64,000 nucleotides of DNA from Streptomyces inusitatus (GCF_014651115.1 NZ_BMWG01000005.1:70024-134023), one strand, 5' to 3'; positions 1-8,086 are shown, counted from the first letter of the stretch. Notes: a model not told the origin generated them from the letters alone. Numbers and translations are program-made.

Positions 1-52
1 AAGCCGCGCGGGGTGCCGCCCGGGGGCCGCGGCGAGTCCTCACCCCGAGACC

Positions 53-94
53 GGTCTGGGCCCCCCACACCGTCCGGTGTGCGGGCCCCAGACC
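53..94. terminator. Hairpin terminator downstream of the methyltransferase
   Basis: A long GC-rich inverted repeat (GGTCTGGG... pairing with ...CCCCAGACC, with an inner CACACCG/CGGTGTG stem) lies just past the stop of the minus-strand gene ending at 109. It has no U-tract, as is usual for Streptomyces terminators. Confidence 0.6.
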
Positions 95-108
95 GTTCCA
101 GGCCATGA

Positions 109-921
109 TCAACCCAGTCGGGCCACGCCGCCCCACTCGATCCACTCGTCGGTCTGCTGGACCGGCGCGAGATCGTTGTCGGGCCGCCAGGTGGACACCT
201 CGACCAGCCCGGGCTCCAGGATCGTCAGACCGGTGAAGTACTCGGTGACCTCGCGCTCCTCGCGCACCCTGCCCCAGTGGCCGCCGGTGGCCTCGGCCAT
301 GAAGTCGGTGACGAACTTGCGGATCTCCGGCCGCTCGCTGACCAGCTGGCACACCACGAGGAAGCTGCCCGGGGCCAGCCGCCGCGCGACCCGCCTGATC
401 AGTCCGGCGGGGTCGCTCTCGTCCGGGATGCAGTGCAGTACGGAGACGAAGAGGGCGGCGACGGGCTTGTCGAAGTCGATGAGCCGGACGGTCTCCTCAT
501 GGTCGAAGATCCCGTCGGTGTCGCGCATGTCGGCCTGGATGACGGCGGTGCGGTCGTTCTCGTCCAGCAGCGCGCGGCCGTACGCCAGCACGATGGGGTC
601 GTTGTCGACGTAGACCACCCTGGAGGCGGGGTCGACGGCCTGGGCGACCTGGTGGACATTGTCCTGGGTGGGCAGGCCGGATCCGTGGTCGATGAACTGC
701 CGTATGCCGTACTCGCTGGCCAGCAGCCGCACCACGCGCTGGAGGAAGCGGCGGTTGTTGACCGCCAGGACCTTGGTGCTGGGCACCTGTGTCAGCAGTT
801 CCTCACAGGCCACACGGTCGGACTCGTAGTTGTCGCTGCCCCCCAGGTAGTAGTCGTACATCCGCGCCACGCTGGGCACCGTCGTGTCGATGGCGTCCGG
901 GCGCCACGACTCGTTCTGCAT
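109..921 (-). CDS. SAM-dependent methyltransferase, DUF574 (SAV2177-like) family
   Basis: The 270-residue protein matches the DUF574 group of actinobacterial SAM-dependent methyltransferases. It has an N-terminal MYDYYLGGSDNYESDR block, NRRFLQRVVR, the SAM-binding-type FIDHGSGLPT segment near residues 85-95, and VVYVDNDPIV carrying the acidic residue expected to hold the SAM ribose. Substrates of this family are mostly unknown. I chose the ATG at 919-921 because GGTGAG lies upstream and the conserved domain starts about 15 residues later; a longer frame upstream is compositionally non-coding. The gene stands alone, is followed by a hairpin, and is divergent from the iron-uptake operon. The family call is firm; the substrate is not known. 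Confidence 0.85.
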   Translation of the reverse strand: MQNESWRPDAIDTTVPSVARMYDYYLGGSDNYESDRVACEELLTQVPSTKVLAVNNRRFLQRVVRLLASEYGIRQFIDHGSGLPTQDNVHQVAQAVDPASRVVYVDNDPIVLAYGRALLDENDRTAVIQADMRDTDGIFDHEETVRLIDFDKPVAALFVSVLHCIPDESDPAGLIRRVARRLAPGSFLVVCQLVSERPEIRKFVTDFMAEATGGHWGRVREEREVTEYFTGLTILEPGLVEVSTWRPDNDLAPVQQTDEWIEWGGVARLG

Positions 922-1156
922 CCCGCACTCACCCGTTGTCTGTCGAGTAGATCGATAAGAGGAGCTGTAAGACGCCCATGCTAGGGAGAGGGCGGGTCCC
1001 GGCATAGGCCGGGAAAGAGAGAACAACCCCAACCGGCCTTCTTTTGAGCCATGTTCGAATGATCGCCGGGACATACGGGATCCCGTCGGGCCGGGCGGAT
1101 CCGGTCCGTGCCGCGCCCCTCCCCCGGGGGCGGTTGAACACAGGGACAGGAATAGC

Positions 1157-1170
1157 TTAGGCTTACCTAA
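1157..1170 (+). promoter_or_regulatory. Iron box (DmdR/IdeR-type operator)
   Basis: TTAGGCTTACCTAA is a near-perfect palindrome matching the core of the actinobacterial DmdR1/IdeR iron box. It lies about 110 bp before the siderophore-binding lipoprotein gene, so the importer is expected to be repressed when iron is plentiful. The site is seen directly; regulator and response are inferred from family knowledge. Confidence 0.85.
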
Positions 1171-1279
1171 GTCGATCAGTGCCGTAGCTATCTGCGTTCA
1201 CACGGCCGATTTTGGGGATGATGCCCCTTTTGTCGGACTCGGGGTCGGCGACCTTGCACACCAATCTTGAGGAACGTCC

Positions 1280-2347
1280 ATGCTCGGGTTCACTCGCGTG
1301 CGTCGCCGCGCGCTCGCCGTCGCGGCCACCGCCACCGCCGCCGTACTCACCGTCGGCGGCTGCTCGTCGTCCGACGAGGGCGACAAGAAGACGGACGGCG
1401 CGGCCGAGAAGAACGGCACCGCGGAGAAGAGCGGCGGAGCGTTCCCGGTCTCGATCAAGAGCGCGCTCGGCACCGCGAAGATCCCCGCGCAGCCCAAGCG
1501 GGTCGTCACCCTCGGCCAGGGCTCGGCCGAGACCGCGATCGCGCTCGGCCACACCCCGGTGGGCATCGAGAGCTACGCGTGGGGCGCCGACAAGACGGGC
1601 TACCTCCCGTGGATCCACGAGGCCGTGACCAAGAAGGGCGAGAAGCTCCCCAAGCAGTTCACCGGCGGGGAGGAGCTCGACGCCGAGGCCATCATGGAGC
1701 TGGACCCCGATCTGATCCTGGCCCCCTGGTCCGGCATCACGCAGAAGCAGTACGACCTGCTGGAGGACATCGCCCCGACGGTGGCGTACCCGGATCTGCC
1801 GTGGAGCACCAACTGGGACCAGCAGATCGAGATCGTCTCCAAGGCGCTCGGCAAGGCGGACCAGGCCCCGAAGCTGATCGCCGACATCGAGAAGCAGCTC
1901 AGCGAGGCCGGCGAGACCCGCCCCAAGTACAAGGACCTGAAGTTCTCGTACATCTACAACACCGGCCCCGGCACCCTCGGCGTGTTCAAGCCCGAGGAGC
2001 AGCGGGTCAAGATGGTCTCCTCCTTCGGTCTGACCGTCGACCCGGTGGTGAACGGCTTCAAGGAGACCGAGGGCACCGACTCGGCGCTCATCGGTCTGGA
2101 GAACGCCGGGAAGCTCAAGGACAGCGACCTGATCTTCACGTTCTACAGTGACGAGAAGAACCGCGAGGAGATCGAGAAGCAGCCGCTGTACGCGAGCATC
2201 CCCGCGGTCAAGAAGGGCGCCGTCGTCGTCGGCGACAGCCAGTCCTTCGTGACGGCCTCCTCGATCATCAACCCGCTCACCGTGCCGTGGACGATCGACC
2301 GGTACCTGCCGCTGATCGACAAGGCCGTCGCCGCCGCCGGCAAGTAA
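1280..2347 (+). CDS. Ferric-siderophore ABC transporter substrate-binding lipoprotein
   Basis: This 355-residue lipoprotein should capture an Fe(III)-siderophore outside the membrane and pass it to the two permeases that follow. It starts with an Arg-rich n-region (RVRRR), a hydrophobic core and a lipobox ending VGGC, giving Cys28 as the lipidated residue. A charged Lys/Glu/Asp linker follows. The mature part has the FepB/FecB (periplasmic binding, TroA-like) pattern: QPKRVVTLGQGSAETAIALG, ELDPDLILAPWSGI, and a C-terminal SSIINPLTVPWTIDRYLPLI. The iron box at 1157-1170 supports iron-responsive expression. GAGGAACG lies upstream of the ATG. The exact siderophore cannot be read from sequence. 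Confidence 0.93.
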   Translation: MLGFTRVRRRALAVAATATAAVLTVGGCSSSDEGDKKTDGAAEKNGTAEKSGGAFPVSIKSALGTAKIPAQPKRVVTLGQGSAETAIALGHTPVGIESYAWGADKTGYLPWIHEAVTKKGEKLPKQFTGGEELDAEAIMELDPDLILAPWSGITQKQYDLLEDIAPTVAYPDLPWSTNWDQQIEIVSKALGKADQAPKLIADIEKQLSEAGETRPKYKDLKFSYIYNTGPGTLGVFKPEEQRVKMVSSFGLTVDPVVNGFKETEGTDSALIGLENAGKLKDSDLIFTFYSDEKNREEIEKQPLYASIPAVKKGAVVVGDSQSFVTASSIINPLTVPWTIDRYLPLIDKAVAAAGK

Positions 2348-2372
2348 CCGGGGAACGGGGCGCGACAGCCAG

Positions 2373-3404
2373 ATGGCAACCGTCACACACGTACCGCCGG
2401 GCAGTGCCTCCCACCGGGGCACTGCCCGGCGGGTGTTCGCCATGATCGCCGGTCTCGCCGTGCTGGTGCTCGCGGTCGCCGCGAGCGTGGTGTTCGGCAG
2501 TTCGACCACCTCGGTCGGCGATGTGGCCGATGTGCTCTCCGGCACCGCCGACGCGGAGATCACCACCATTGTGGAGAGCCGGTACCCCCGGACCGCGCTC
2601 GGCGTGCTGGCCGGGCTCTGTCTCGCGGTCGCGGGCACGCTGATGCAGGGCGTGACCCGCAACCATCTGGCGGAACCCGGACTGCTGGGCATCAACGCGG
2701 GAGCCTCCGCGAGCATCGTCACCGCGACGGCCTTCTGGGGCGCGACCGGCAGTACGGCCGCCATGTGGTGGGCGCTGCCGGGGGCGCTGGTCGCCGGGGT
2801 CGCCGTCCAGATCATCGGGTCCTCGGGGTCGGGCAGGAGCCAGGTCAGACTGGTCCTCGCGGGCGCGGTGTTGTCCGCCGTGCTCATGGCGTACATCCAG
2901 GCGGTGACCCTCACCAAGCCGCAGGTCTTCGACAGCTACCGCTACTGGGTGGTCGGCGCGCTCGGCGGCCGGGACTTCGACGTCCTGCTGTCGATGCTGC
3001 CCTTCGCGGGCGCGGGGCTCCTTCTCGCGCTGCTGCTGGGGCACAGTCTCAACGCGCTCGCCCTCGGCGACGCGACGGCGGCCTCGCTCGGGGCGAACCC
3101 CTGGGCGGTGCGGACGGGCGGGCTCTTCGCCGCCACGCTGCTCAGCGCCGCCGCGACGGCGGCCGTCGGCCCGATCGCCTTCGTCGGTCTGGCCGTGCCG
3201 CACATCGTGCGGGCGGTCGTCGGAGCCGACTTCCGCTGGCAGATCGTGTTCTCGGCGGTGGCGGGGCCCTCGCTGATGCTCGCGGCGGATGTCGTGGGCC
3301 GGGTGGTGATGCGCCCGCAGGAGCTGATGGTCGGGATCGTGACCGCGTTCGTCGGGGCCCCCGCGCTGCTGATCGCCGTACGCAGGATGAGGGGAAACGC
3401 ATGA
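2373..3404 (+). CDS. FecCD-family iron-siderophore permease (first subunit)
   Basis: This 343-residue integral membrane protein of the BtuC/FecCD family forms half of the ferric-siderophore channel. Family blocks include RYPRTALGVLAGLCLAVAGT, MQGVTRNHLAEPGLLGINAG and GPIAFVGLAVPHIVRAVVG, the last being the cytoplasmic coupling region that contacts the ATPase. Hydrophobicity suggests 9-10 membrane helices. It lies 25 bp after the binding protein and overlaps the next permease by 4 bp (ATGA), so the three genes form one transcription unit. The ribosome binding site is weak. Confidence 0.93.
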   Translation: MATVTHVPPGSASHRGTARRVFAMIAGLAVLVLAVAASVVFGSSTTSVGDVADVLSGTADAEITTIVESRYPRTALGVLAGLCLAVAGTLMQGVTRNHLAEPGLLGINAGASASIVTATAFWGATGSTAAMWWALPGALVAGVAVQIIGSSGSGRSQVRLVLAGAVLSAVLMAYIQAVTLTKPQVFDSYRYWVVGALGGRDFDVLLSMLPFAGAGLLLALLLGHSLNALALGDATAASLGANPWAVRTGGLFAATLLSAAATAAVGPIAFVGLAVPHIVRAVVGADFRWQIVFSAVAGPSLMLAADVVGRVVMRPQELMVGIVTAFVGAPALLIAVRRMRGNA

Positions 3405-4471
3405 CCTCGACCCAGGCGGGCGGGCGGACCGGGCAGAGCGGGCCGAAGGGCTTCCTCGTCGTCAGGCGTGCCGTCGCCGTCCCGGTCCGGCGGGTCTCCG
3501 TGTTCACCGCGCTGGCGCTGCTGGCTCTGATCGTCGCCGGCTCCGTCGCCACGCTGTCGCTGGGGCGCCTGGGCATCCCCCTCGCCGAGCTGGGCGAGGC
3601 GCTGACCGGCGGGGCGGAGGGCAAGAACGCGTTCGTGCTGGAGCGGCTGCGCGGCCCCCGGCTGGTGGTGGCCATGGGCACCGGATGCGCGCTCGGGCTC
3701 TCGGGGGCGCTGTTCCAGTCCGCCACCCGCAATCCGCTGGGCAGCCCGGATGTGATCGGCCTCGGCGCGGGGGCGGGCGCGGGAGCCGCGTTCGCCGCGC
3801 TGATGCTCCCGGGCACGGTGAGCGTGCCACTCGGCGCGCTGATCGGCGGGGTGCTCGCGATGGCGCTCGTCTATGTCTCCACCGGCACCGGGTTTCGCAA
3901 CCCGGCCCGGCTGGTGGTCGCCGGAATCGGTGTGGCGGCGATCTGCGCCGCGGTGACGCAGTACGTGGTGTACGCGATGAAGCGGGACAGCGCCGCCGAG
4001 CTGACCGCCTATGTCAACGGCAGTCTGGACTCGCGGTCCTGGGAGGACGCGACCACCATCGGGCTGGTGCTGCTGGCCGTCGTGCCGTTCACCGCGCTGG
4101 TCGCCCGGCGGCTGAGCGTCGGCGAGATGGGGGACGACATCTCCCAGGGGCTCGGCGCGGACCCGAGGAGCACCAAGACGTACGCCGTCGTCCTCGCCAT
4201 CGTGCTGTCGGCGGGGGCCGTGAGCGTGGCGGGGCCGATCGCGTTCATCGCGCTCACCGCGCCGCAGATCGCCAAGCGGATCACCCGGGCGTCCGGGCCG
4301 CATCTGCTGCTGGCCTCGCTGACCGGCGCGCTGCTCATGGTGGCGGCCGATCTCTGTGCGCAGCAGCTGCCGCTCTTCGAGGATCTGCCCGTCGGCATCT
4401 ACACGATGGCGATCGGCGGCGCCTATCTCGGCTATCTGCTGACCCGGGAGCGGCGCAAGGGAGCGCTCTGA
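3401..4471 (+). CDS. FecCD-family iron-siderophore permease (second subunit)
   Basis: This 356-residue permease of the BtuC/FecCD family pairs with the preceding subunit as a heterodimeric channel. Seen in it are RLRGPRLVVAMGTGCALGLS, FQSATRNPLGSPDVIGLGAG and the coupling motif GPIAFIALTAPQIAKRITR. A roughly 50-residue hydrophilic N-terminus precedes the first helix. The ATG at 3401 overlaps the upstream stop, with AGGATGAGGGG as ribosome binding region. No ATP-binding subunit follows: an 11-bp inverted repeat terminator comes next and then an unrelated gene. The importer must therefore borrow an ATPase encoded elsewhere. Confidence 0.93.
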   Translation: MTSTQAGGRTGQSGPKGFLVVRRAVAVPVRRVSVFTALALLALIVAGSVATLSLGRLGIPLAELGEALTGGAEGKNAFVLERLRGPRLVVAMGTGCALGLSGALFQSATRNPLGSPDVIGLGAGAGAGAAFAALMLPGTVSVPLGALIGGVLAMALVYVSTGTGFRNPARLVVAGIGVAAICAAVTQYVVYAMKRDSAAELTAYVNGSLDSRSWEDATTIGLVLLAVVPFTALVARRLSVGEMGDDISQGLGADPRSTKTYAVVLAIVLSAGAVSVAGPIAFIALTAPQIAKRITRASGPHLLLASLTGALLMVAADLCAQQLPLFEDLPVGIYTMAIGGAYLGYLLTRERRKGAL

Positions 4472-4476
4472 GCCGT

Positions 4477-4521
4477 GGGGCCGTTCAGCGGAGGATGTCA
4501 TGTCCTTCGTTGAACGGCCCC
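4477..4521 (+). terminator. Rho-independent-type terminator of the iron importer operon
   Basis: GGGGCCGTTCA (4477-4487) and TGAACGGCCCC (4511-4521) are perfect 11-bp inverted arms. The loop contains a further AGGA/TCCT pairing. The hairpin begins 5 bp after the stop codon of the second permease. Confidence 0.75.
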
Positions 4522-4581
4522 TCGGTGCTTCCCGGCGCGTCCGGCGAGAAAATCGTGTGGACAGCGTCGAACGGGCCCGGT

Positions 4582-4587
4582 TAGCCT
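4582..4587 (+). promoter_or_regulatory. Candidate -10 box giving a leaderless leader-peptide mRNA
   Basis: TAGCCT lies 6 nt before the ATG at 4594. That spacing is typical of actinobacterial promoters whose transcript begins at the start codon. No clear -35 element is visible. Transcription from here would read the leader ORF, the hairpins and then the exporter gene. Confidence 0.55.
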
Positions 4588-4593
4588 GCGCCC

Positions 4594-4662
4594 ATGTCCA
4601 GCCCCGAAGCCTCCAGACTGGGGCCACCGGCCGTCCGGTGGCTTCCCGCGCTGTCGCGCTGA
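4594..4662 (+). CDS. Short leader peptide upstream of the MFS exporter
   Basis: This ATG-started ORF of 22 codons plus TGA begins MSSPEASRL and ends VRWLPALSR. It sits between a candidate -10 box and the exporter. Its own coding sequence contains a perfect hairpin (CCACCGG at 4624-4630 with CCGGTGG at 4635-4641). Leader peptides of this size regulate several antibiotic-resistance exporters by ribosome stalling, and the downstream structure that covers the exporter's ribosome binding site fits that model. No homologue is recognised, so the functional call is inference from architecture. Confidence 0.6.
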   Translation: MSSPEASRLGPPAVRWLPALSR

Positions 4663-4667
4663 CCTCC

Positions 4668-4776
4668 CACGCCCGCTGATGTCTCCGGGCGTGCTGACGA
4701 GTGCCGCCGACTCCACGACGGGTGCCGCCCCACGGCTCACCGCTGCCCCGTCCTTCTTCGTAGTGGCTGTGGAGTC
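4668..4776 (+). promoter_or_regulatory. Translation attenuator sequestering the exporter ribosome binding site
   Basis: Two structures follow the leader ORF. The first is a perfect 8-bp hairpin, CACGCCCG (4668-4675) with CGGGCGTG (4686-4693). The second pairs GACTCCAC (4709-4716) with GTGGAGTC (4769-4776), burying the only Shine-Dalgarno sequence (GGAG, 4771-4774) of the exporter. An inner GACGGG/CCCGTC stem (4717-4722 with 4747-4752) extends it. A ribosome stalled on the leader could favour an alternative fold and expose the site. The complementarity is seen directly; the regulatory behaviour is inferred. Confidence 0.65.
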
Positions 4777-4781
4777 TCGCT

Positions 4782-5960
4782 GTGCCTTTTGTTCTGTATC
4801 TCCTCGGACTGGCGGTATTCGCCCAGGGGATGTCCGAGTTCATGCTGTCCGGTCTGGTCCCGGACATCGCCCGTGATCTGGGGGTGTCCATCCCCGCCGC
4901 GGCCTCGCTGACCTCGGCGTTCGCCGTGGGGATGATCGTCGGCGCGCCTTTGATGGCGGTGGCCGGCCTGCGTTGGCCCCGGCGGCGCTCGCTGCTCGTC
5001 TTCCTCGTCACCTTTCTGCTCGCCCATGTGGCCGGGGCGCTGACCTCTCATTACGGGGTGCTGCTGGCCACCCGGGTGGTGGCCGCGCTCGCCAACGCCG
5101 GGTTCCTGGCGGTGGCGCTGACCACCGCGACGGCGCTGGTCCCCGCGAACGCGAAGGGCCGGGCCACCTCGATCCTGCTCGGCGGCATCACCGTGGCGTG
5201 TGTCGCGGGAGTGCCCGCAGGGGCGCTGCTCGGGCAGTTGTGGGGGTGGCGTTCGGCGTTCTGGGCGGTGGCGCTGCTCTCCGCGCCCGCCGTCCTCGCG
5301 ATCCTGAAGTGGGTTCCGGAGGGTACGGACCCGAGCACAGCCCCCGGGGTACGCGGGCAGGCGCGGGCGCTGCTCGCCCCGCGCCCGGCGGTGTTCCTGC
5401 TGCTGTGCGCGCTGGTGAACGGGGCGACCTTCTGTGCCTTCACCTATCTCGCTCCGCTGCTCACCGAGGTCACCGGGGCCGGCCGGGCGCTGGTCCCGGC
5501 CGTGCTGGCGCTCTTCGGTCTGGGCTCGTTCATCGGGGTGACGGTGAGCGGCAGGTTCGCCGACACCCGGCCGGTGCCGCTGCTGGTGACCGGCGGGGCG
5601 GCGCTGCTCGTCGGCTGGTCGGTGTTCGCCCTGTCGGCGGGGAGCCCGGTGGCGACGGCCGTGCTGGTGCTGATGCTGGGCGCGCTGTCGTTCGCGGTCG
5701 GCTCCACGCTGGTGTCGCAGGTTTTCTACTCGGCGGCCGGGGCTCCGACGCTGGCCGGGGCGGCCGCCACCGCCGCGTTCAACGTCGGTGCGGCGCTGGG
5801 GCCGTGGCTCGGCGGGGTGGCGGCCGGGGCGGGGCCGGGGTATCGGGGGCCGCTGTGGGTGAGCGCGCTGCTGATCGCCCTCGCGGTGGCGGTGGCTTCG
5901 GTCGCGGCCCTGGGGCGTGTCTTCGGCGCGCCGCCGCCGGTGCGCCGGGTTCGAGGGTGA
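4782..5960 (+). CDS. MFS drug exporter, Cmx/CmlR chloramphenicol-resistance family
   Basis: This 392-residue, roughly 12-helix major facilitator protein most resembles the CmlR/Cmx chloramphenicol exporters of Streptomyces and Corynebacterium. The start MPFVLYLLGLAVFAQG, then SEFMLSGLVPDIARDLGV, VGAPLMAVAG and the GVPAGALLGQLWGWRSAFW block (antiporter motif C region) are typical. It should use the proton gradient to expel chloramphenicol-like drugs. The GTG at 4782 has GGAG 7 nt upstream, and that GGAG is base-paired in the attenuator above, implying drug-inducible translation. Family confidence is high; exact drug range is inferred. Confidence 0.88.
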   Translation: MPFVLYLLGLAVFAQGMSEFMLSGLVPDIARDLGVSIPAAASLTSAFAVGMIVGAPLMAVAGLRWPRRRSLLVFLVTFLLAHVAGALTSHYGVLLATRVVAALANAGFLAVALTTATALVPANAKGRATSILLGGITVACVAGVPAGALLGQLWGWRSAFWAVALLSAPAVLAILKWVPEGTDPSTAPGVRGQARALLAPRPAVFLLLCALVNGATFCAFTYLAPLLTEVTGAGRALVPAVLALFGLGSFIGVTVSGRFADTRPVPLLVTGGAALLVGWSVFALSAGSPVATAVLVLMLGALSFAVGSTLVSQVFYSAAGAPTLAGAAATAAFNVGAALGPWLGGVAAGAGPGYRGPLWVSALLIALAVAVASVAALGRVFGAPPPVRRVRG

Positions 5961-6035
5961 TGGCTCATCTCCCTTTGTCCGCAGGCGAGTTCGGTTCGGG
6001 CGCCGGATCGCGGGACGGGTGCGGAGGGTGCGCGC

Positions 6036-6051
6036 TAGCCTGGCTGGTATG
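6036..6051 (+). promoter_or_regulatory. Leaderless promoter of the hydrolase gene
   Basis: TAGCCT (6036-6041) ends 7 nt before the ATG at 6049, and no ribosome binding sequence precedes that ATG. This is the usual signature of a leaderless actinobacterial transcript and decides the start. Confidence 0.5.
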
Positions 6052-6897
6052 TCCGAATCCGAGGTGTACGAGCTTCTCGACCACAGCCGGAGAGGCTGGG
6101 AATCGGACGGTCCTCGTCCGGTTCGTACCTATGTATGGGAGCCGGCCGGGCGGCCCCCGAAACCTCCGGTGGCGCTGCTGTCGCACGGCACCGGGGGCAG
6201 CGCGCTCGATCTCGGCTGGCTCGCCGAGGCGCTGGCCGGGGCGGGCTTCCTGGTGGCGGCCGTGGATCACCACGGCAATACGTCCATGGGCCGTTCGCTG
6301 CCCGAGGGGTTCGCCTTCGTCTGGGAGCGCCCGCGCGATCTCTCCTTCGTACTGGGGTGGCTGGAGCGGGAGCGCCCGGTCGGCGCGGCGGGGGTGGCGG
6401 GCTTCTCCCTCGGCGGGTACAGCGCCGCCGCCCTGGTGGGCGCGCGGCTGTCGCCGGAGAAGGTACGCGCCGTGCTCGACGGGGTGGTACCGGCTCCGCC
6501 GCTGCCGGAGTTCCCCGGGCTCATCGACGCCCTGCACTCCCGGGTGCCGGGTGACGAGCTCCGGCGGCGGATCGAGGAGGCCGGTGCCACGGTCGCCGAC
6601 CCCCGGATCCTCGCGGCGTTCCTCATCTCCCCCGCGATCGGGCTGCTGGTGGACGAGAGCAGTCTCACGGCGGTCGACCGTCCGGTCGCCATCCGCTGGG
6701 GCGGCGCCGACGACAACTCCCCGGGCTCGGAGAACGCCCTGCGGTACGGGAGGGGGATACCGGGGGCCGAGGTCAGCTGCCTCGGCGAGACCGTCGGACA
6801 CTACGAGTTCGCCGACGACATCGCCGGGGCCGGGCCCGTGCGGGCCCAGGTGGCCGCCGACGCGGTCGCCTTCCTCAACCGCAATCTGAAGCTCTGA
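6049..6897 (+). CDS. Alpha/beta-hydrolase (dienelactone-hydrolase-like)
   Basis: This 282-residue soluble hydrolase has an LLSHGTGG oxyanion segment, the nucleophile elbow GFSLGG (Ser near residue 121), and a C-terminal VGHYEF stretch supplying the catalytic His. The pattern matches the predicted dienelactone hydrolase/lipase-like family, whose substrates vary. A longer frame upstream exists, but the leaderless promoter points to the ATG at 6049. It runs towards the HAD remnant and ends at a shared bidirectional terminator. No neighbour hints at a pathway. Confidence 0.82.
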   Translation: MSESEVYELLDHSRRGWESDGPRPVRTYVWEPAGRPPKPPVALLSHGTGGSALDLGWLAEALAGAGFLVAAVDHHGNTSMGRSLPEGFAFVWERPRDLSFVLGWLERERPVGAAGVAGFSLGGYSAAALVGARLSPEKVRAVLDGVVPAPPLPEFPGLIDALHSRVPGDELRRRIEEAGATVADPRILAAFLISPAIGLLVDESSLTAVDRPVAIRWGGADDNSPGSENALRYGRGIPGAEVSCLGETVGHYEFADDIAGAGPVRAQVAADAVAFLNRNLKL

Positions 6898-6904
6898 ACA
6901 CGGA

Positions 6905-6935
6905 GGGCTCCCGGGCCGGTTCAGCCCGGGAGCCC
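6905..6935. terminator. Bidirectional hairpin terminator
   Basis: GGGCTCCCGGGC (6905-6916) and GCCCGGGAGCCC (6924-6935) form a perfect 12-bp stem with a 7-nt loop between the convergent hydrolase and HAD-remnant genes. One arm overlaps the end of the HAD frame. Confidence 0.8.
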
Positions 6936-7166
6936 GGGCGCGAGGAGTGCGCCCAGCGCCGCCCGCGGGTCCGCCGCCTCGCGGAACAGCGCCCCGGTCA
7001 TGCCGAGGCGTACGGCCGCCTTGATGTTCTCCGGCAGATCGTCCACGACCGGACAGCGTTCCGCGCGGGCACCGGCCCGGTCCGCCGCGATCTCGTAGAG
7101 CCTGTCGATGTCGCAGAGCACGGCGCCGAAGGGACGGTCCTGGCCGCCGGCGCGGTTCGTGGTCAC
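6921..7166 (-). pseudogene. HAD-superfamily phosphatase remnant with internal in-frame deletion
   Basis: The 81-residue frame carries both ends of a HAD hydrolase but not the middle. Motif I (VLCDID, residues 16-21) is followed at once by LYEIAADRAGARAERCPVVDDLPENI, the motif IV region that normally lies more than 100 residues later. The cap and motifs II-III are missing, so catalysis is unlikely. Translation would start at GTG 7166. The junction is near 7103 and keeps the reading frame. Homologues are usually about 200 residues long. Confidence 0.65.
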
Positions 7167-7246
7167 CCCTCATGAGTACCATCGCGCCTTCGGCGCTGTG
7201 CGGCGGCCTTCTCAAGCGCGGGTCCGGGACGGGCGGCGGCCCGGTG

Positions 7247-8086
7247 TCAGCGGTCGAGCATCGGGATCAAGTGCTCCTCCTCGTGGGAGAGATGGCGTTC
7301 CAGCTCGTCGCAGAGGCGTTCCACCTCGGCGAGCACGGTCGGCGCGTCGCTCTCCGGACCGGCGGAGAGGGTCTGCCGCAACTCCTCGACCAGGGCGGCG
7401 ATGGCCAGGTGTTCTTCCGTCAGCCGGTCGATGACCGGGGTGAGTTCGGGGTGGCGCTCGGCCACCGCCGGGAAGAGCATCCGGTCCTCGCCGGTGTGGT
7501 GGTTGTGCAGTCCCTGGCAGACGGTGAGGCAGTTGACGCGCAACTGGGCGCCCAGGGCGCCTGGGCCGGAGGCGGCGATCTCCGTGCGGATCAGGGCGAG
7601 TTCGCGGCGGAATCCGTCGTGGATCAGTTTGATCGCCTCGCCGACCGAGGGTGTGCCTGCCACCTGGGGCGGTCCGGGGATCTCCCGGAGGGCGACCACG
7701 GGGATGACGCGTGAGGTCTTCTCCTGGTACTCGGCCCAGCCGGGCTCGGCCTCGGCCGCGCGGGCGAAGGCGCGGTCGCGTTCCTCGCCGCGCAGGACGA
7801 GGGCCTCAGCCTGGTAGGTGAAGACGCCGCTCTCGACGGTGACCCGGGGGTTGGCCACCAGATTGTGGTACCAGGCGGGGTTTCGCGGTGAGCCCCCGGC
7901 GGAGGCGATGACGAGGACGCGTTCGCCGCCGTCGGGGAGATAGCCGACGGGGGTGGTGTGCGGGGCGCCCGTCCGCGCCCCGGTGGTGGTCAGCAGCAGC
8001 AGGCGGGCTCCTTCGAAGGGGCCGCCGACCTGTCCTGCGTTGGCGCGGAATTCTTCGATGACCGACTGGTTGAAATCGTTGGGCAT
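7247..8086 (-). CDS. DUF385 F420-dependent nitroreductase-like domain fused to a hemerythrin domain
   Basis: This is a 280-residue fusion. Residues about 1-135 are a DUF385/Ddn-type deazaflavin (F420)-dependent nitroreductase-like domain, with LLLLTTTGARTGAPHTTPVGYL and SPRNPAWYHNLVANPRVTVE. Residues about 145-280 are a hemerythrin HHE domain with His/Glu iron ligands in IHDGF, GLHNHHTGED, EEHLAI and HLSHEEEHLIP. A role in redox or O2/NO-responsive chemistry is plausible but not demonstrated. ATG 8086 has AAAGAAGAG just upstream. The partner and substrate are not indicated by neighbours. Confidence 0.85.
   Translation of the reverse strand: MPNDFNQSVIEEFRANAGQVGGPFEGARLLLLTTTGARTGAPHTTPVGYLPDGGERVLVIASAGGSPRNPAWYHNLVANPRVTVESGVFTYQAEALVLRGEERDRAFARAAEAEPGWAEYQEKTSRVIPVVALREIPGPPQVAGTPSVGEAIKLIHDGFRRELALIRTEIAASGPGALGAQLRVNCLTVCQGLHNHHTGEDRMLFPAVAERHPELTPVIDRLTEEHLAIAALVEELRQTLSAGPESDAPTVLAEVERLCDELERHLSHEEEHLIPMLDR

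Noticed and set aside
1163..2917. A 584-codon minus-strand frame over the iron-uptake genes
   Set aside because: It is antisense to the lipoprotein and permease genes and has no family features.
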